Part shown: in pieces, positions 49,015-61,949 of the stretch | Numbering within the stretch: the first letter of the stretch is position 1 | Layout of the letters: each line of letters starts with the position of its first letter | Origin: Piper betle | Taxonomy: Eukaryota; Streptophyta; Magnoliopsida; Piperales; Piperaceae | Length of the DNA: 64,000 bases | Assembly (NCBI GenBank): GCA_033002965.1 | Contig: JAURVB010014879.1 | Span: 62,001-126,000, forward strand | Direction of reading: 5' to 3' | Notes under the pieces: generated by a model | The model's input: only the letters and a program-made list of their open reading frames with translations | Databases searched by the model: none | What the model was told of the DNA's origin: nothing | Translations under genes and position numbers: made by a program

Positions 49015-50345
49015 CACTAGTAAAAAAATGACTTTTTGTTGTTGAAATTTTCGGTGACAAAAGGCTTATTTTTTGTGACAAAAAGGTTTTTATCACCAAA
49101 AGTTTTCGTTATAGAAGTTTTGTCAACTAATTAATTTAGTGGCAAAATTTAGGTACAAAATAGTGTTGAAAAGTCATCAAAATTAGTAGCATAGTTTAGT
49201 AGCTAAGATTTGTCACCAAAATTTAGGGGCAAAATGGTGCTGAAAAGTCGTCAAAATTAGTAACATAGGTCAGTGGCTAAGATTTGTCCCCAAATTTCGA
49301 TGTCTGATTGGTGGTAAATTAGTTTTGACTTTGAAATTTTTGGTGACACTTCGATGAAAGCTTTTATAAAATTTTTTTAAAAAAATTGGTGCCTAGATTG
49401 CCCAAGAGGGTGGCTGCGGTGGTGGGGCTGTAGGTGATGCGTGACCGGCAATGCAGTGGGGAGGGACAGTGGGTGGCACATGGCTAGCAAGGCCAATGCG
49501 GCCCTGCAGTGGCAGGGCCACGAAGTGACAAGGCCACGAGGGTGCTGAGCTGCATGGCAGTGAGGCAAGGCAGCGGGGCAGGCAAGGCGACATGGGGGCA
49601 AGGCAGTGGGGTCACGGGGCGGCGAGATGAGGCGACATGGCTGGTGAGGTTGTTGGGCATCGTGGCAGTAAGGTGGTGGGGTTGGCTAGGGGGGCGGTGG
49701 TCGGCCGCGGTGTCGCGGAGCAGGGAGCAGCGATCAGCCACGGCGGCCGGCAAGGGCGCAGCCTCCAACATGCAGCCTGACTGCGTGAACCCGCGACCAT
49801 TTAACAAGGGGGCCCACGAATGTGACCAATTAATATCTTCAACATTGGGACTATTGATTTTTATTTTAAATTTTAAAATTTGACACCAAAATTTTGGTGT
49901 CAAAATAAGAGCGAAGTAATTTTGACACCGAAATTTCAGTGACAATTTGATAACAAATTATAAAAATGTATCACCAAAATTTCGGTGGCTAATTTTTGTA
50001 CAGCTTATATTATTTTTTGTACTAAATTTTGGTGGCAATTTGGTGGCAAAGTAATTTTGACACCGAAATGTCTTTGACAGTATGGTGACAAATAAAAAAA
50101 TGTACAACCAAATTTTCGGTTGTTAATTTTTGTGGCTTCTAATTTTGACATCAAAATTTTGGTAGAAATTCGGTGACAAATAATTAGTCATAGAATATTC
50201 GGTGACAAAATGGTAACATATTTTCGTGTTGATAATATTTGGTGACTTTTTAGTGAATTCTTGGTGACAAATTCTTTTTTCACCATTTTTCGGTGACAAA
50301 ATGGTGGTAAATTTGTTGGCGACTAAAAACCTTTTTCCACTAGTA
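49015..50345 (+). mobile_element. Non-autonomous CACTA-like element
   Basis: The left end is CACTAGTAAAAAAATGACTT; the right end, reverse complemented, is TACTAGTGGAAAAAGGTTTT. The interior is packed with subterminal motifs such as TTCGGTGACAAA, TTTGGTGGCAA and ACACCAAAATTTTGGTGTC in both orientations, a CACTA-superfamily habit. A GC-rich block (49,390-49,800) sits in the middle. No transposase is encoded. The expected 3-bp target duplication is not evident, and the right terminal base is mutated, so exact ends are tentative. Confidence 0.7.
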
Positions 50346-52928
50346 CGGTTTGTGACATCCTCAATGCGGATGTTAGAAAAACCAAACATGTGGTAAACTA
50401 TAATAGTTCGAGTCATTCATTATCATTTTTTTTTTGCATCGGGACAGCTAAAACAAAGTTATATATTACAAATAAATTTTAATTTTAATTATGGATAAAT
50501 TTTAGTTGAAGGATAAGATTAACTATAATAATTTACTATCTTAATGATAAATTTTGATTGACTTTAATTTTAAAAATAGATCCTAATTGATTGAAAATTT
50601 GTATTATGATAATTTTATTATTATTATTTTATTGTATTTTGATTGGTTAAGTCTTCTACTTTGAATCGAAAGCTAATACAAAGTTCTTCTTTTATTAATA
50701 AGAGTAGATATCATAATCAATATTCGCTATTAAATTTCAAATTGTATATATTAGCACAAGAATGGTTTAGAGATTATTCAAAGTATGTGACGATGATCAA
50801 TCGATTGTATGCTAGAAAACATAATCTAACAAAATTAGTCTCATTTCCAATGCCTATTAGCGTAAGATCCAACATATATATAATGTCTGCTTATAAATAT
50901 TTGACTTCAATTAACTATTTGGATCGGGTTGTTACAAGAACTCTTAAAGATATATGCTAATTCCCTACTCACCAAATGTTGAATAAGGTGTCACTTACTA
51001 TAGTCACACTGTTGCATGCAATAAATTTAATTAACTTGTTTGGGGGAAAAGTTTAATTAACTTGCACACCAATGATGATAGGTTTAAGCACTTAAGCTAA
51101 GCACACCCAACTATTTCATATGAACAATGAAAAATAGATATTATTTTATATACATGTTAGTTGTCTTCATTTCCATTAAAAAATTGGCTAATTAACTTCC
51201 ATTTTTTTGTGTAGATATATATGTGGGGGCCAAACCTAATTCTGCCTATATATATATATATATTGGTCCTGTGAACCATATATGCATATAAGATTCAGAT
51301 GTTTCCGAAGTTGCTATCTATCATGCACTGAATACTGACATGCATATATCCTGTATAAAAGCCAAAGACATATTGATGAATATGTCTGTCCTTTATTTGT
51401 TAGATATAAGTATATAGTGGTAACATCGTATTTTAAACTTGTGTATCATATATGCTACACCAGTTATGTTCGATTCGGCTCGATTCCATGACTTGTAATA
51501 AGGCTAAACTGATCGGATTGGCCCATCAAAATGTCTTTTAGGGTTTAATTTGTCAATTTTATGCCTAATAAAATAGGTATTAGGCTGATTTTAATGTTTG
51601 TTAGTTTTTAATTTTTCATATAAAGATTTAATAATACAAATGACTTCAAGTTGGATTTAAGTTGATGGACGCCTAATCTCAATTACACTCCATGTGTAGC
51701 AAAAGAGTGTCTCGAAATTCTTTGACTATATTATTAATTAGGTGTTGTCTAAAAAAATTAACTATATAAGAGATGAAGCTTTATTATTATGGTATTGATT
51801 TTAATCTAAGTGAGCCGCCCACTTTGGCAGTTATATGCTATCACATGTTACATTATTGATTAGGAATAATTATTGATCCTTTTCCACATAAACATAATTA
51901 ATATTGTTTAAACTTCTTGTGCTAATTATTAAGACAGATTATTATGCTACGACTTCAATTGTCTGAATTTGTCATAATATATATATGTTTCTATCCTTAT
52001 ATTCTTGCATATTTTGCCTTGTGGATTCATATATATTTGATAATGCAAGTGTTTTTATATGAAATGGCAGATTCGGATCACACACACATATATATGCAAA
52101 TTTTCACTAAAAACTGAGACTTTACATTGTATAATATATATAACCAACTATATAATATAATTGTGGATATTTGGTTCATGCATATATTATAAAATTTTAT
52201 ATTGAGAAAAAATCGTGGAATAAAATACAAGCATGAATCATGCTTCTCATAAACTCGCATGGTATAGATGATAAATATTAATAAAACATGTCATATGTAT
52301 AATATCTATAAAAAAAGATTCATGAGCTAAATAGCTAACTAGAATATATATAATTTCTTGAGCAATGTTTTCTTAATTTGCTGCTAGTAGGTTTTAGAAT
52401 AAGATGGCAGAGACTGGAAAATGACAGAAATAAAATAAAATAATTGATAAAAACAAATTCAAAGCAGAGTAATTTAAGCTAAATATTTTTTAAATAGTGT
52501 AAAAAACCTCAGCCCGCTAGGCCCGGCCTTCAATGGATGGTTTATGATGGGCTTTTCCGGGCTCACATAGAACGATTGGGTCAGGTCGGGCTCGTTCCGA
52601 TCACTCTGTTGGGCTTCCTGGCCTGGCCCACTTGACACCCAAACGTGGCACCAATACTGACAAATTTGTGACTGAAGTTTAAATTTGTCACAAAAACATT
52701 AATTAAAATTTTCTTTAAATTTCCTTCATATGAGTGAAGGATTATTTTTGCATAGATTGATTATTTTCGAGCTTGAATTCAGTAAATGTTGGATTGGTTG
52801 ATCTTTCTCTCTTTAATTTGTCCAAATAATTGAGTGATTGAATTATTCCAAGCTAGGGAAGTCGGCGACCTAAATCAACTAGCTCAGAAACCGGTGATAA
52901 ATTCTATATTCATCTAATATCTGTCACA

Positions 52929-52973
<45 letters not shown>

Positions 52974-53269
52974 TCTTAATCAACTAATCAGACGGACACA
53001 GTAACACAAATATAATAACACAGAGAGTAACACAAATATAATAACATAGAGATAAATTAAAACAAATAGACATTTCTATAATAGAAAACTTAAAAATATA
53101 ACATATATAAAAACAGTAATAGAACAATATTATATTTAAGACATTATTAAAGGCATATGGTTCAAGAAGAATAAGTATGGTTCTTAACGAACATATATAG
53201 TTTCAAAGGAACGAGTTCAAACAAACTTACTTGTATTGATTCAACCTTTAAAATTTACAGAAGGGTTTG
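50346..53269. other. AT-rich intergenic interval
   Basis: No gene is supported. 50,643-50,960 holds a 105-codon open frame without a recognisable domain. A GC-rich patch at 52,505-52,640 (GGCCCGGCC words, ending GGCCCACTTGACACCC) resembles a common plant dispersed repeat. An (AT)n run lies at 52,932-52,971. Confidence 0.45.
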
Positions 53270-53588
53270 ATCTGCTCAACAAACTTCACACTCAAACACT
53301 TTTCACACATAAACACTCATCACACTCAAAATGTAAACTCTCAAAGTACAAACATCTTTTTACAAAGAAGAGTAAAAGAAATTTAGAAGAGAAAGAAAAG
53401 GAAGACTGAAAGAGAGCAAGTTGTAGTGAAGATAAAGGACAGTAAGAAAGATTGAGTTCTCGTGTCTCCTCCTCCTCGACTGAAGCCCGAGACCTCCATT
53501 TATAGAAGAAGAATGAAGACCGGCAGAATAGGTTTAAAATAAATGGATGACTTGCTAATGTCATTGGATAAGGTTGACTTGGCAAGTG
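53270..53588 (-). promoter_or_regulatory. Caulimovirid-like promoter and leader remnant
   Basis: Read on the minus strand, a TATA motif in CTATAAATGGAGG (53,493-53,505) is followed by GGAGGAGGAGACACGAGAAC and a C/T-rich then TG-rich leader. This is the layout of pararetroviral promoters upstream of the genomic RNA leader. It lies immediately against the long LTR at 53,589. It is in the same orientation and downstream order as the caulimovirid coding remnants at 61.95-64 kb, which suggests one provirus split by the LTR element. This rests on layout, not on a search. A 113-codon open frame here (53,292-53,633) is not taken as a gene. Confidence 0.45.
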
Positions 53589-56513
53589 TGTAACACCCCA
53601 AATCCGGTCCACGCTCGTGAACTGAACCGGCATGTTACATGCCCCGATTAGGTCGGCTAACCCGAACCCAACTCGTGCGGATCTAATCTCGGCGTCTTAA
53701 GATGAAGATAGGACTCGTCATGCATGGATGAATGCTCAAAATCCTAACATGATACTACATGGATGACGTGCAAGGTAATTCATACAACGATACGATTACG
53801 ATCAAAATTAGTAAAAATTCTAAAATACAACGGACAAAAGTCTCCCCTAAAAGTGCAATTAGGGTCCACCCTGTCAAAATAATATATACAAGTATAAATG
53901 CATATATATCAACAATTTTATTAACACAATCTAATATACTGTAAATTCATTCTAGAACTGGGGTCTCAACCCACAACACTTCCACTGTGTACTCTATTCA
54001 TGTTTCACAATCTATCATGTCTTAATATTTAATCGTGTCACATTATCATGTCTCAAACATTTAATCACACCATTCACTATATAATAACATCATAAACACA
54101 ATATAATCACCCAATCGACTGACATGTGTGCAAATGACAACAGTGCTCCTCCATCTAAGCTGGCTCCTCCAACTTGTGATTATTACCTACATATAGTATA
54201 AAAGCACCTTAGTAACAAGTGTTACTGGTCCGAAAAATAAAATAACTATAACAAACTGACTATGAGAGCAAACTCACATATAAAAGAAAACATCATATAC
54301 TCCACGTGAACACTCTGAAGGGCACTACTGAGGAGCCACTGGGCTGCAGACCCGGTAGCATCCCGAACTTACTAATGTGCTGCTGGTACTGTGCCGCTCT
54401 CAGCACTTCTTTTTCAGTACTTCATGTAAAACTTTATCCTAAGCCCTCTCCTTACCTCCATATTTCTCCTGGCCTTGAGCACGAAGGCCGAGTACTCTCA
54501 GGTAGTCGCCTTTAATACCCTTTGAACCACAAGTCCGGACAGGCGCTGTACTAAACAGTACCCGTAACCCTCCACGTTCTCCGGGTGTGAGGAACTCAAA
54601 CGCGGAGTTGTCAGGATCCCTCAAGAATGGAACAGTCCGTTGGCACTAATCTAGAGCCCGCTTTGACTATCACGGCATTCGCTCATGGTACGTGCAGTCG
54701 GTTTCTCCATCTCTCGTCTCACTGAAAACGGGAAAAGTACATATATATAGGGCTGGGTAGGGATTTATATAATAGGCACGAAGGCAACTTGTGGTGGATC
54801 CTATTTTCGAAATCATCCTCGAGGGATCTCATCCTCGAGGGGTTATTAATCCGAAAATCTGTTCGGCTAGATGGCCCGAGTTAAGTGGGATCCAATAAAA
54901 CGCCACTTAACCCGTTCTGCAAATGATAAGATAAACATACAATAGAAAGACGTAAAACAGAGACGAGTCCTAAACAGATCTGGTAGAAGCTCCAAGCGTA
55001 TCATCGCGCCTAAGCGGCAAGCTTCTTCTCCGTACCTACACATCAAAACTAAATACTAATGCCCGCTAACTAAATGATGCATCACACAAAATAAACATCA
55101 CACTCAAAATACAAACAGTATCTAGCTACAGCCAAATAATCATAAATGTGAAAATAATTCTAACTCATCCTATTCATACTAATTTTATCACGTTTTTCTA
55201 AGTTACGTCGTAGTCACTTATCATGCTTTCATTAGATCACTTACTCTGCATTCACACTTAATCTTATCATGCAACTCATCGTTTTATCCCTAATTAAGCA
55301 TTAATCACATCAATAAATCAACCCTAGCATGCTGTGCTAACAATCATTAAACTTTAACTTATAAATTTGGAGGTAATTATACCTCACGTCGTCGGCAATC
55401 GGTGACGGCCAGGGTTCTGTCACGCGTCTCAAAGCTCAAATTCGGCGCTCATTGGGGTCCAACGTTCGATCGGGATCGACTAGATGAACTCCTCGAAAGA
55501 TCCGGCAAATTCCAGCGAATCCAATTTTCCGGCAGTTTTCCGGTAGGTTTCAGTGGTTTTTCGGCAGTTTTTCGGCACCAACCACCGGCAGCATCTACTG
55601 GCCGAAAAGTAAGGGTATTGGGTACCTTTGGAACCGGCTCGGCGAGCCTGACTCATCTACGGCATCGACATGGTCGACGGAGGTGGCGACTAGCCGGAAA
55701 ACGGCAAAAACAGGGGCTGGCCGTGGTGGTGTGGAGATCCGGCCGGGATGGGTGGCGCTGGCCTCCGTTCGGGTCGGGGAGGGTTGCTAGGGTTGAGGGT
55801 GTTGAGGTGACCACTCGATCGCGGCGGCGACGGTCGCTGGCAGTGGATCGGTGACGCGACCGAGATGCAGCTGCGGCGATTCCGATGTCGAGGCGGCTTG
55901 GCGGTGGCCGAGGTGCTGGAGGCGGCACGGCGACGCCATGGCGGGGCTAGCTGGCGACGCCCGGTGGCAAGGCAACGACGGCGCAGGCGGTGGCGGCAGC
56001 AAACGGTGGGGTCGGCTAGGGTTTGGAAGGGGGAAAGTGTCAGGGGAGGAGAAGAATGGTTGGGTGGCAAACTTGTAAATATTGCTTGACTCGTCTCCGG
56101 CTCGAGTCAAGAATAATAACTAAGTCGTAGAAAATCCTAAAATAAATCTAGAAAAATCGAGAAAAATCCTAGAAAATAAAACAATCACCAAAACATCATA
56201 ATGATATGCTCTAAAACTATTAAACCACCCAAACTGCCCGTAACGCGGTAAACGGCCTAAAACTAATTCTACGATCCACTATATATAAAAATAAAAAAAT
56301 GACTGGCATACTCTCATATATCTGATAACTCATTCTGTTCTGCTGTGTTCATGACGTTATCATCATATACTTGGGTATGCATGACCCTCATAGCTCATAC
56401 ACTCGACTGGTGTCGGCTCAGTACACGTGTTCTGAAACTGACTCGACTTTAAAATAACGGTCAAACCGACCGGTGCTGAATATAAAACCCTGACTCGAAT
56501 CGTGGGTTTTACA
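53589..56513 (-). repeat. 3' LTR of a long-LTR gypsy-type element (minus orientation)
   Basis: A 2,925-bp repeat, TGTAACACCCCAAATCCGG...GTGGGTTTTACA, is homologous end to end with the solo LTR at 57,531-60,465. In minus orientation it starts TGTAAAACCCACGATTCGAG. It is preceded (plus side, 56,514-56,551) by a purine tract, AAGGAGGGAAGAT, and a GAAATTTTGAAGACAAAATT motif, as in plant chromoviral Ty3/gypsy elements. Flanks are AAGTG and ATCTT, not a target duplication, so this is the 3' LTR of an element continuing to the right. A GC-rich block lies at 55,400-56,060. Confidence 0.82.
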
Positions 56514-57530
56514 ATCTTCCCTCCTTATAAAAATTTTGTCTTCAAAATTTCAACTCAAGGAGGTTCTACTGAACTAATACCTGGAAGCTAGATACACAGT
56601 AGTTGTATCCTCTACTCTTCGATAGCCATGTACCTCCTCACTTACTATAGTTGCGCTATCATGGCGGGTTCTGTGTGTGATGCTGTCAATATCAACATTC
56701 GGTTTCTAAGCTGTCTGTGCCTGTTCTGACATGACCATCATCCTTCTCTTCTGTTCTGATCCCTATTGCTAACTCGACAGAAAACCTAGGTCACCCCTAA
56801 GGGCCTATTGGGTTGGTCAAGCAGATACTTTAGAGTATCGCAGGTTCTAATCTAAGCTATATCTGGGAAGACTACATCAGGGTAAGGCCTACCTGTTAAC
56901 ATCTACCCGTGTCTCTTTGATCTCATCTATGTGAAAAGTCAACTACATATACCCTCAGGAAACTCTATCTCTAGTCCTACAACCATCATAAGGTATGCTA
57001 TAAGTTTCCTACTAGGTACGATGTATATGTTAATGAGCTGCACGGCTCACTGTCATCAATCTAGATTTAACTCTCAAGTGTCCCTGTATAAGGAACTGGA
57101 CCGCTCACGGGGTCCTAGTTGACTCGGTCCTGAGTCAAGTATCTCACTCTGTTCTATAAGAGAACAAGGATGGCTACTATGACTCTATTGTATACTATGG
57201 CTTGGTGACCATCTATATAACCACTAACTACTGCTGAAAGGAAGCGAGAACACCTGTACATACACAGCGTGTCTCAAGGAGTATGATAACATACTCTGCA
57301 TGGGGCTGTAGAGTCTGCCTCTGGTCTGTGGCATGTGCTCTATACTCTGGTCAATGTATACTCATCTCAATCCTCTGGATAAACGGATGGTAGAACTGAT
57401 ACATACAAAGGGGTGAGTGGAATCCTTAAGTGAAAACTCCACTCTGTCTAACATCTCTGGGCTATAGGAAAGGAGGCTGAATCTCATGGAAACTAATCAC
57501 ATCGCTCAAGAACTCTCAATAGGTGCTCCC
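56514..57530 (-). mobile_element. Partial internal region of the gypsy-type element
   Basis: This contains the purine tract next to the LTR. The remaining kilobase is full of stops in all frames, and I recognise no pol domain. It probably resumes at 60,471 after the solo-LTR insertion. Confidence 0.6.
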
Positions 57531-60465
57531 TGTAACACCCCAAATCCGGTTCACGCTCGTGAACCGAACCGGCATGTTACAGGCCCCGGTTAGGTCGGCT
57601 AACCCGAACCTAACTCATGTGGATCCAATCTCGGCGTCTTAAGATGAAGATACGATCCATCATGAATGAATAAATACGCAAAATCCTAACATGGTACTAC
57701 ATGAATGACAAGCAATTCAAAATACACACCAATACAGTTATGATCAAAATTCTGAAATAAAACAGACAGGGTCTCCACTAAAAGTGCAATTAGGGTCCAC
57801 CCTGTCAAAATAATATATACAGGTATATAAGCATATATCGACAATTTCATTACACACAATCTGATATACTATAAGCTCATTCTGGAACTTGGGTCCTAAC
57901 CCATCATACTTTTGCTGCGCTACTGTGATCATTTCATTTCGTATCATTATCATGCCTCAAACATTTAATCATAGCATGTTTATTAAATAACATCATAAAC
58001 AAAACATGAAACATTCAATCACCCAATGTGTGTGTGCAGAAGACCTTATTGCTCCTCCGTCCCGGCCGGCACATCCATCTCGTGCTTATCACCTACATAT
58101 ATATAAGAAAAACGTCAGTAACAAGCGTTACTGGTCCGAAAAGAAAATATCTATAACAAACTGGCTATGAGAGCAAACTCTCATATGAAAGAAAACAACG
58201 TATACTCCACGTGAACACTCTGAAGGGCACTACTGAGGAGCCACTGGGCTGCAGACCCGGTAGCATCCCGAACTTACTGCTGCTGGTACTGTGCTACTCT
58301 CAGCACTTCTTTTCAGTACTTCTCGTGAAACTTTATCCTAAGCCCTCTCCTTACCTCCATATTTCTCCTGGCCTTGAGCACGAAGGCCGAGTACTCTCAG
58401 GCAGTCGCCTTTAGTACCCTTTGAACCACAAGTCCGGACATGCGCTGTACTAAACAGTACCCGTAAACCTCCACGTTCTCCGGGTGTGAGGAACTCAAAC
58501 GCGGAGTTGTCAGGATCCCTCGGGAATGGAACAGTCCGCTGGCACTAATCCAGAGCCCGCTTTGACTGTCACGGCATCCTCTGCATGGTACGTGCAGTCG
58601 ATTTCTCCATCTCTCGTCTCACTGAAAACGCGAAAACTACATATATATAGGGCTGGGTAGGGATTTATATAATAGGCCCGAAGGCAACTTGTGGTGGATC
58701 TTGGTTTCGAAATCATCCTCGAGGGATCTCATCCTCGAGGGGTTATTAATCCGGAAAATGTTCGGTTAAATGGCCCGAGTTAAGTGGGATCCGATAAAAC
58801 GCCACTTAACCCGTCCTGCAGGCAATAAATCAAACATACAATAGAAAGAGTAAATCAGAGACGAGTCCTAAACGGACCTGGTAGAAGCTCCAAGCGGGTC
58901 ATCGCGCCTAGGCGGCGAGCTCCTACTCCGTACCTACACATCAAAACTAAATACTAACGCCCTCTAACTACATGATGCATCAAAATCAATGAATCCCACA
59001 CACGACATAATAATCATCCATCATAGTCAAATAATCATGAAAGAGAATAATCATAACTCAAACTATTCATACTATATTTTATTCTATTTTTCTAAATTAC
59101 ATCATGATCACTTATCATGCTCCAACTTATTTTATCTCATTAGCTCACTTACTATTCAATTACAATTCCTCAAATCATACAATCATTACTTCATCAAAAA
59201 TTAGGCACTATCATGATAAATAATCGGTCCATGCTACCATGCTATGCTAATAATCATCAATTTAAATAATCAAATTGGAGGTAATTATACCTCTCGTCGT
59301 CGACAATCGGCGACGGCTAGGGTTCCGTCGCGCGTCTCGGAGCTCAAATTCGGCGCTCATCGGCGTCCGAAGCTCGATCGGGCTCCACCGGGTGAGCCCC
59401 GCAGAAGATCCGGTGAATTCCGGCGAATTCCAGAAATTCCGATTTTCCGGCAGTTTTCCGGCAGCTGCGGTTTTCCGGCGACTTCCGGTGGTTTTCCGGC
59501 GACAATTGCCGGTGGTATCTAGTAGCTGGATAGGGGTCATGTAGGGTACCATTGGAACCGGCTCGGCGAGCCCGACTCATCTACAAGGTCGATGAGGCCA
59601 ACGGAGGTGGTGGCTCGCCGGAAAATGCATAAAACAGAGGCCGGCCGTGGTGGTTGCTAGATCCGGCCGGCCACGGACGGCGACGGCCTCCGCTCCGGTC
59701 AGGAAGCGTCACTGGGTGGTCGAGGGTGCTGAGGCAACCACTTGATCGTGGTGGCGATGCTCGCCGGCGGCGGAATCGGCGACGCGACCCAAATGTAGCC
59801 GCGGCGCTAGGCGAGCCGATTCCGACGTCGCGGCGGCCTGGCAGCGGCCGGGGCTGGTCGGGGCAGCACGGCAACGTCGTGGCGGAGCTGGGCGGCGTCG
59901 ATCGACGGCCGGGCGGCGCCGACAGTGGCGGCGGTGGCGCGCGAACAGGGGCGGCGCGGCGAGGGTTTGGTTTGGGGAAGAAAAGAAGGCGCGGAGTGTG
60001 GTGGTGGCAAGGTCGTAAATATTACTTGACTCGTCTCCGGCTCGAGTCAAGTATAATAACTAAGTCATATTAAATCCTAAAAAAATTCATAAAAATCGGG
60101 AAAAATCCCGTAAAATCAAACAACACCAAAAAATCATAATGATATGCTCTAAAACTATCAACCCACCCAAAATGCCCGTAACGCGTCCTAACGCGGTAAA
60201 CGGCCTAAAACTAATTCTACGATCCACTATATATAAAAATAATAAAAAATGACTGGCATACTCTCATATATCTGATAACTCATTCTGTTCTGCTGTGTTC
60301 ATGACGTTATCATCATATACTTGGGTACGCATGACCCTCATAGCTCATACACGCGACTGGCATCGGCTCGGTACACGTGTCCTGAAACTGACTCAACTCG
60401 AAAAAATAACGGTCGACCCGACCGGTTCTGAATATAAAACCCTAACTCGAATCGTGGGTTTTACA
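57531..60465 (-). repeat. Solo LTR of the same family with CTCCC target duplication
   Basis: A 2,935-bp copy of the LTR is flanked by a perfect 5-bp repeat, CTCCC (57,526-57,530 and 60,466-60,470). It shares with the first LTR such blocks as GAACACTCTGAAGGGCACTA, ATCATCCTCGAGGGATCTCA and CTTGACTCGTCTCCGGCTCG. A full element inserted into the internal region of a relative and then lost its body by LTR-LTR recombination. The GC-rich block is at 59,300-60,010. Short open frames in it are not genes. Confidence 0.9.
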
Positions 60466-60470
60466 CTCCC

Positions 60471-61748
60471 TCATTCTCACATGTGGTATCTAACGCCAGG
60501 CAAACGGGTAACTCTACTAGGGTAAGAAAAACCTGCTACATAAGTATGTCACTCTGATCTGTAGTAAGGTTAGGGTATCATGCAAATGGCAGGGGAGATG
60601 AAATCTCTATGTAGCATACTGGGTGGCCAAAATATCGGTAGGTCTATGGACTTGTCTCTAAGATCACCACGATTTACTATGCCACAGGTGATCAGTCTGT
60701 GGAACAGCCAATCTATGACGAATCTCAGAAACGGTTCCTAAGTGGCTCTAGTTCAATCAGCAAACAGTAGGCACGTGTTTCTCAATATTGTACTAGTCAC
60801 GCACTTCTAAACGGGCGGGGTTCAAACGACCCAAAGAACCACTGTCTCCCCTCAAGTCAACGGGGACTCATAGTGAGGCTTGACACGTGTCTCGTCCGCT
60901 CTTCAGTGGTGTGTGACCTGCCGTCCCGTACCGATTTGTAGTACTAATCTTGACTCACATGACTACTACCGCTGTGGTAGACTCTCAAGCAAAGCTATCA
61001 ATCAAAGATGAGCATACACTGGTATCACTCCGTTTGGTCAGCATGGTCTGCTCTACTCGAAGTCCTTATCTGCATCGCTCTCAAGCTGGGATGAAATCCT
61101 CATCGGAAGGTCGGTCTGCAAACATCTACATGTACTGTAACCCTAATCAGTACCATGAAGGTACCTCTATACTTAGGGCAAGGCTCAACCCTATGGTTCA
61201 AGGTGAGAACCTAATCATGTTGGCGAAACATAAGGGAATCACTATCTCTCTAGAAAACTCTTCCTCACTAACCTCTATCTATGCCCAATACTAGTACAGG
61301 TCAAACTCCTATCGTTGGTTGGCCCATCACTAAATGGGTTCAATAGCGTGTGTGACCGTTTACTAACCATCTGATCTACGTATACTAGTTGTGGCCCATG
61401 CATGTGTTATCATGCAATTTGCACAATCTGATCATTTTGACCGTCCCATCTGGAGGTCATACTGTCATGTTCCCTGATTCTGTCCATGCGCATCCTCATG
61501 AGACTGTCACTAACAGTGCCTGATGGGGTTATCTTGCAATACTCATCTGACCCAAGGGCATCAGGTCAAGACAATGATTGCAAGAGAGCTGTGAAGTCAT
61601 ATCCTATGCCATCTCATCCAAATAACCTCAGTTTTCCTAATTCTTCTCTGTTCTGCTAATTCCCATTGTAGCTATATCTTGTTCCTCAAGTTCTGGCCCT
61701 ACTAAGCTCTAACTAATCTACTCGGTCGGCAGATGAGCAATACACGGA
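60471..61748 (-). mobile_element. Probable continuation of the gypsy-type internal region
   Basis: It begins where the CTCCC duplication ends. The style matches 56.5-57.5 kb: GC-balanced, full of stops, no recognised domain. No second LTR of the host element follows before the minisatellite and the caulimovirid remnant, so the host element is truncated on this side. The exact end is unknown. Confidence 0.4.
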
Positions 61749-61931
61749 CGGCGGTAGTGCATCTTCGGTCGGTGGTAGTGCATCTCGGACGGCGGTTGTG
61801 CACCTCGGCGGTGGTTGTGTGACTCGGTCGGCGGTCGTGCAACTCGGTCGGTGGTTGTGCAATTCGGTCGGCAGTTGTGCAACTCGGTTGGTGGTTGCGC
61901 ACTCGGTCGGCGGTTGTGTAACTCTGTCGGC
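61749..61931. repeat. Minisatellite, about 20-bp unit, nine copies
   Basis: Units vary around GTTGTGCAACTCGGTCGGCG. Minus-strand frames give repeats rich in Thr/Arg/His/Pro, but the unit is not a multiple of three and these are not genes. Confidence 0.92.
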
Positions 61932-61949
61932 GCCAATTCTACCTAGCTA

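Noticed and set aside
50643..50960. 105-codon open frame in AT-rich sequence
   Set aside because: No domain, no GC shift, no splice or promoter context; consistent with chance.
53292..53633. 113-codon minus-strand open frame as a gene
   Set aside because: It crosses the LTR boundary at 53,589 and coincides with a TATA/leader-like region; no domain.
53589..60465. The two long repeats read as the LTR pair of a single deleted gypsy element
   Set aside because: The outer flanks (AAGTG and CTCCC) do not match, whereas the second repeat alone has a perfect CTCCC duplication.
61749..61931. CRISPR-like array
   Set aside because: Units are contiguous with no unique spacers, and the genome is a plant's.
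61702..61936. Thr/Arg/His-rich repeat proteins on the minus strand
   Set aside because: They are translations of a 20-bp minisatellite, whose unit is not a multiple of three.
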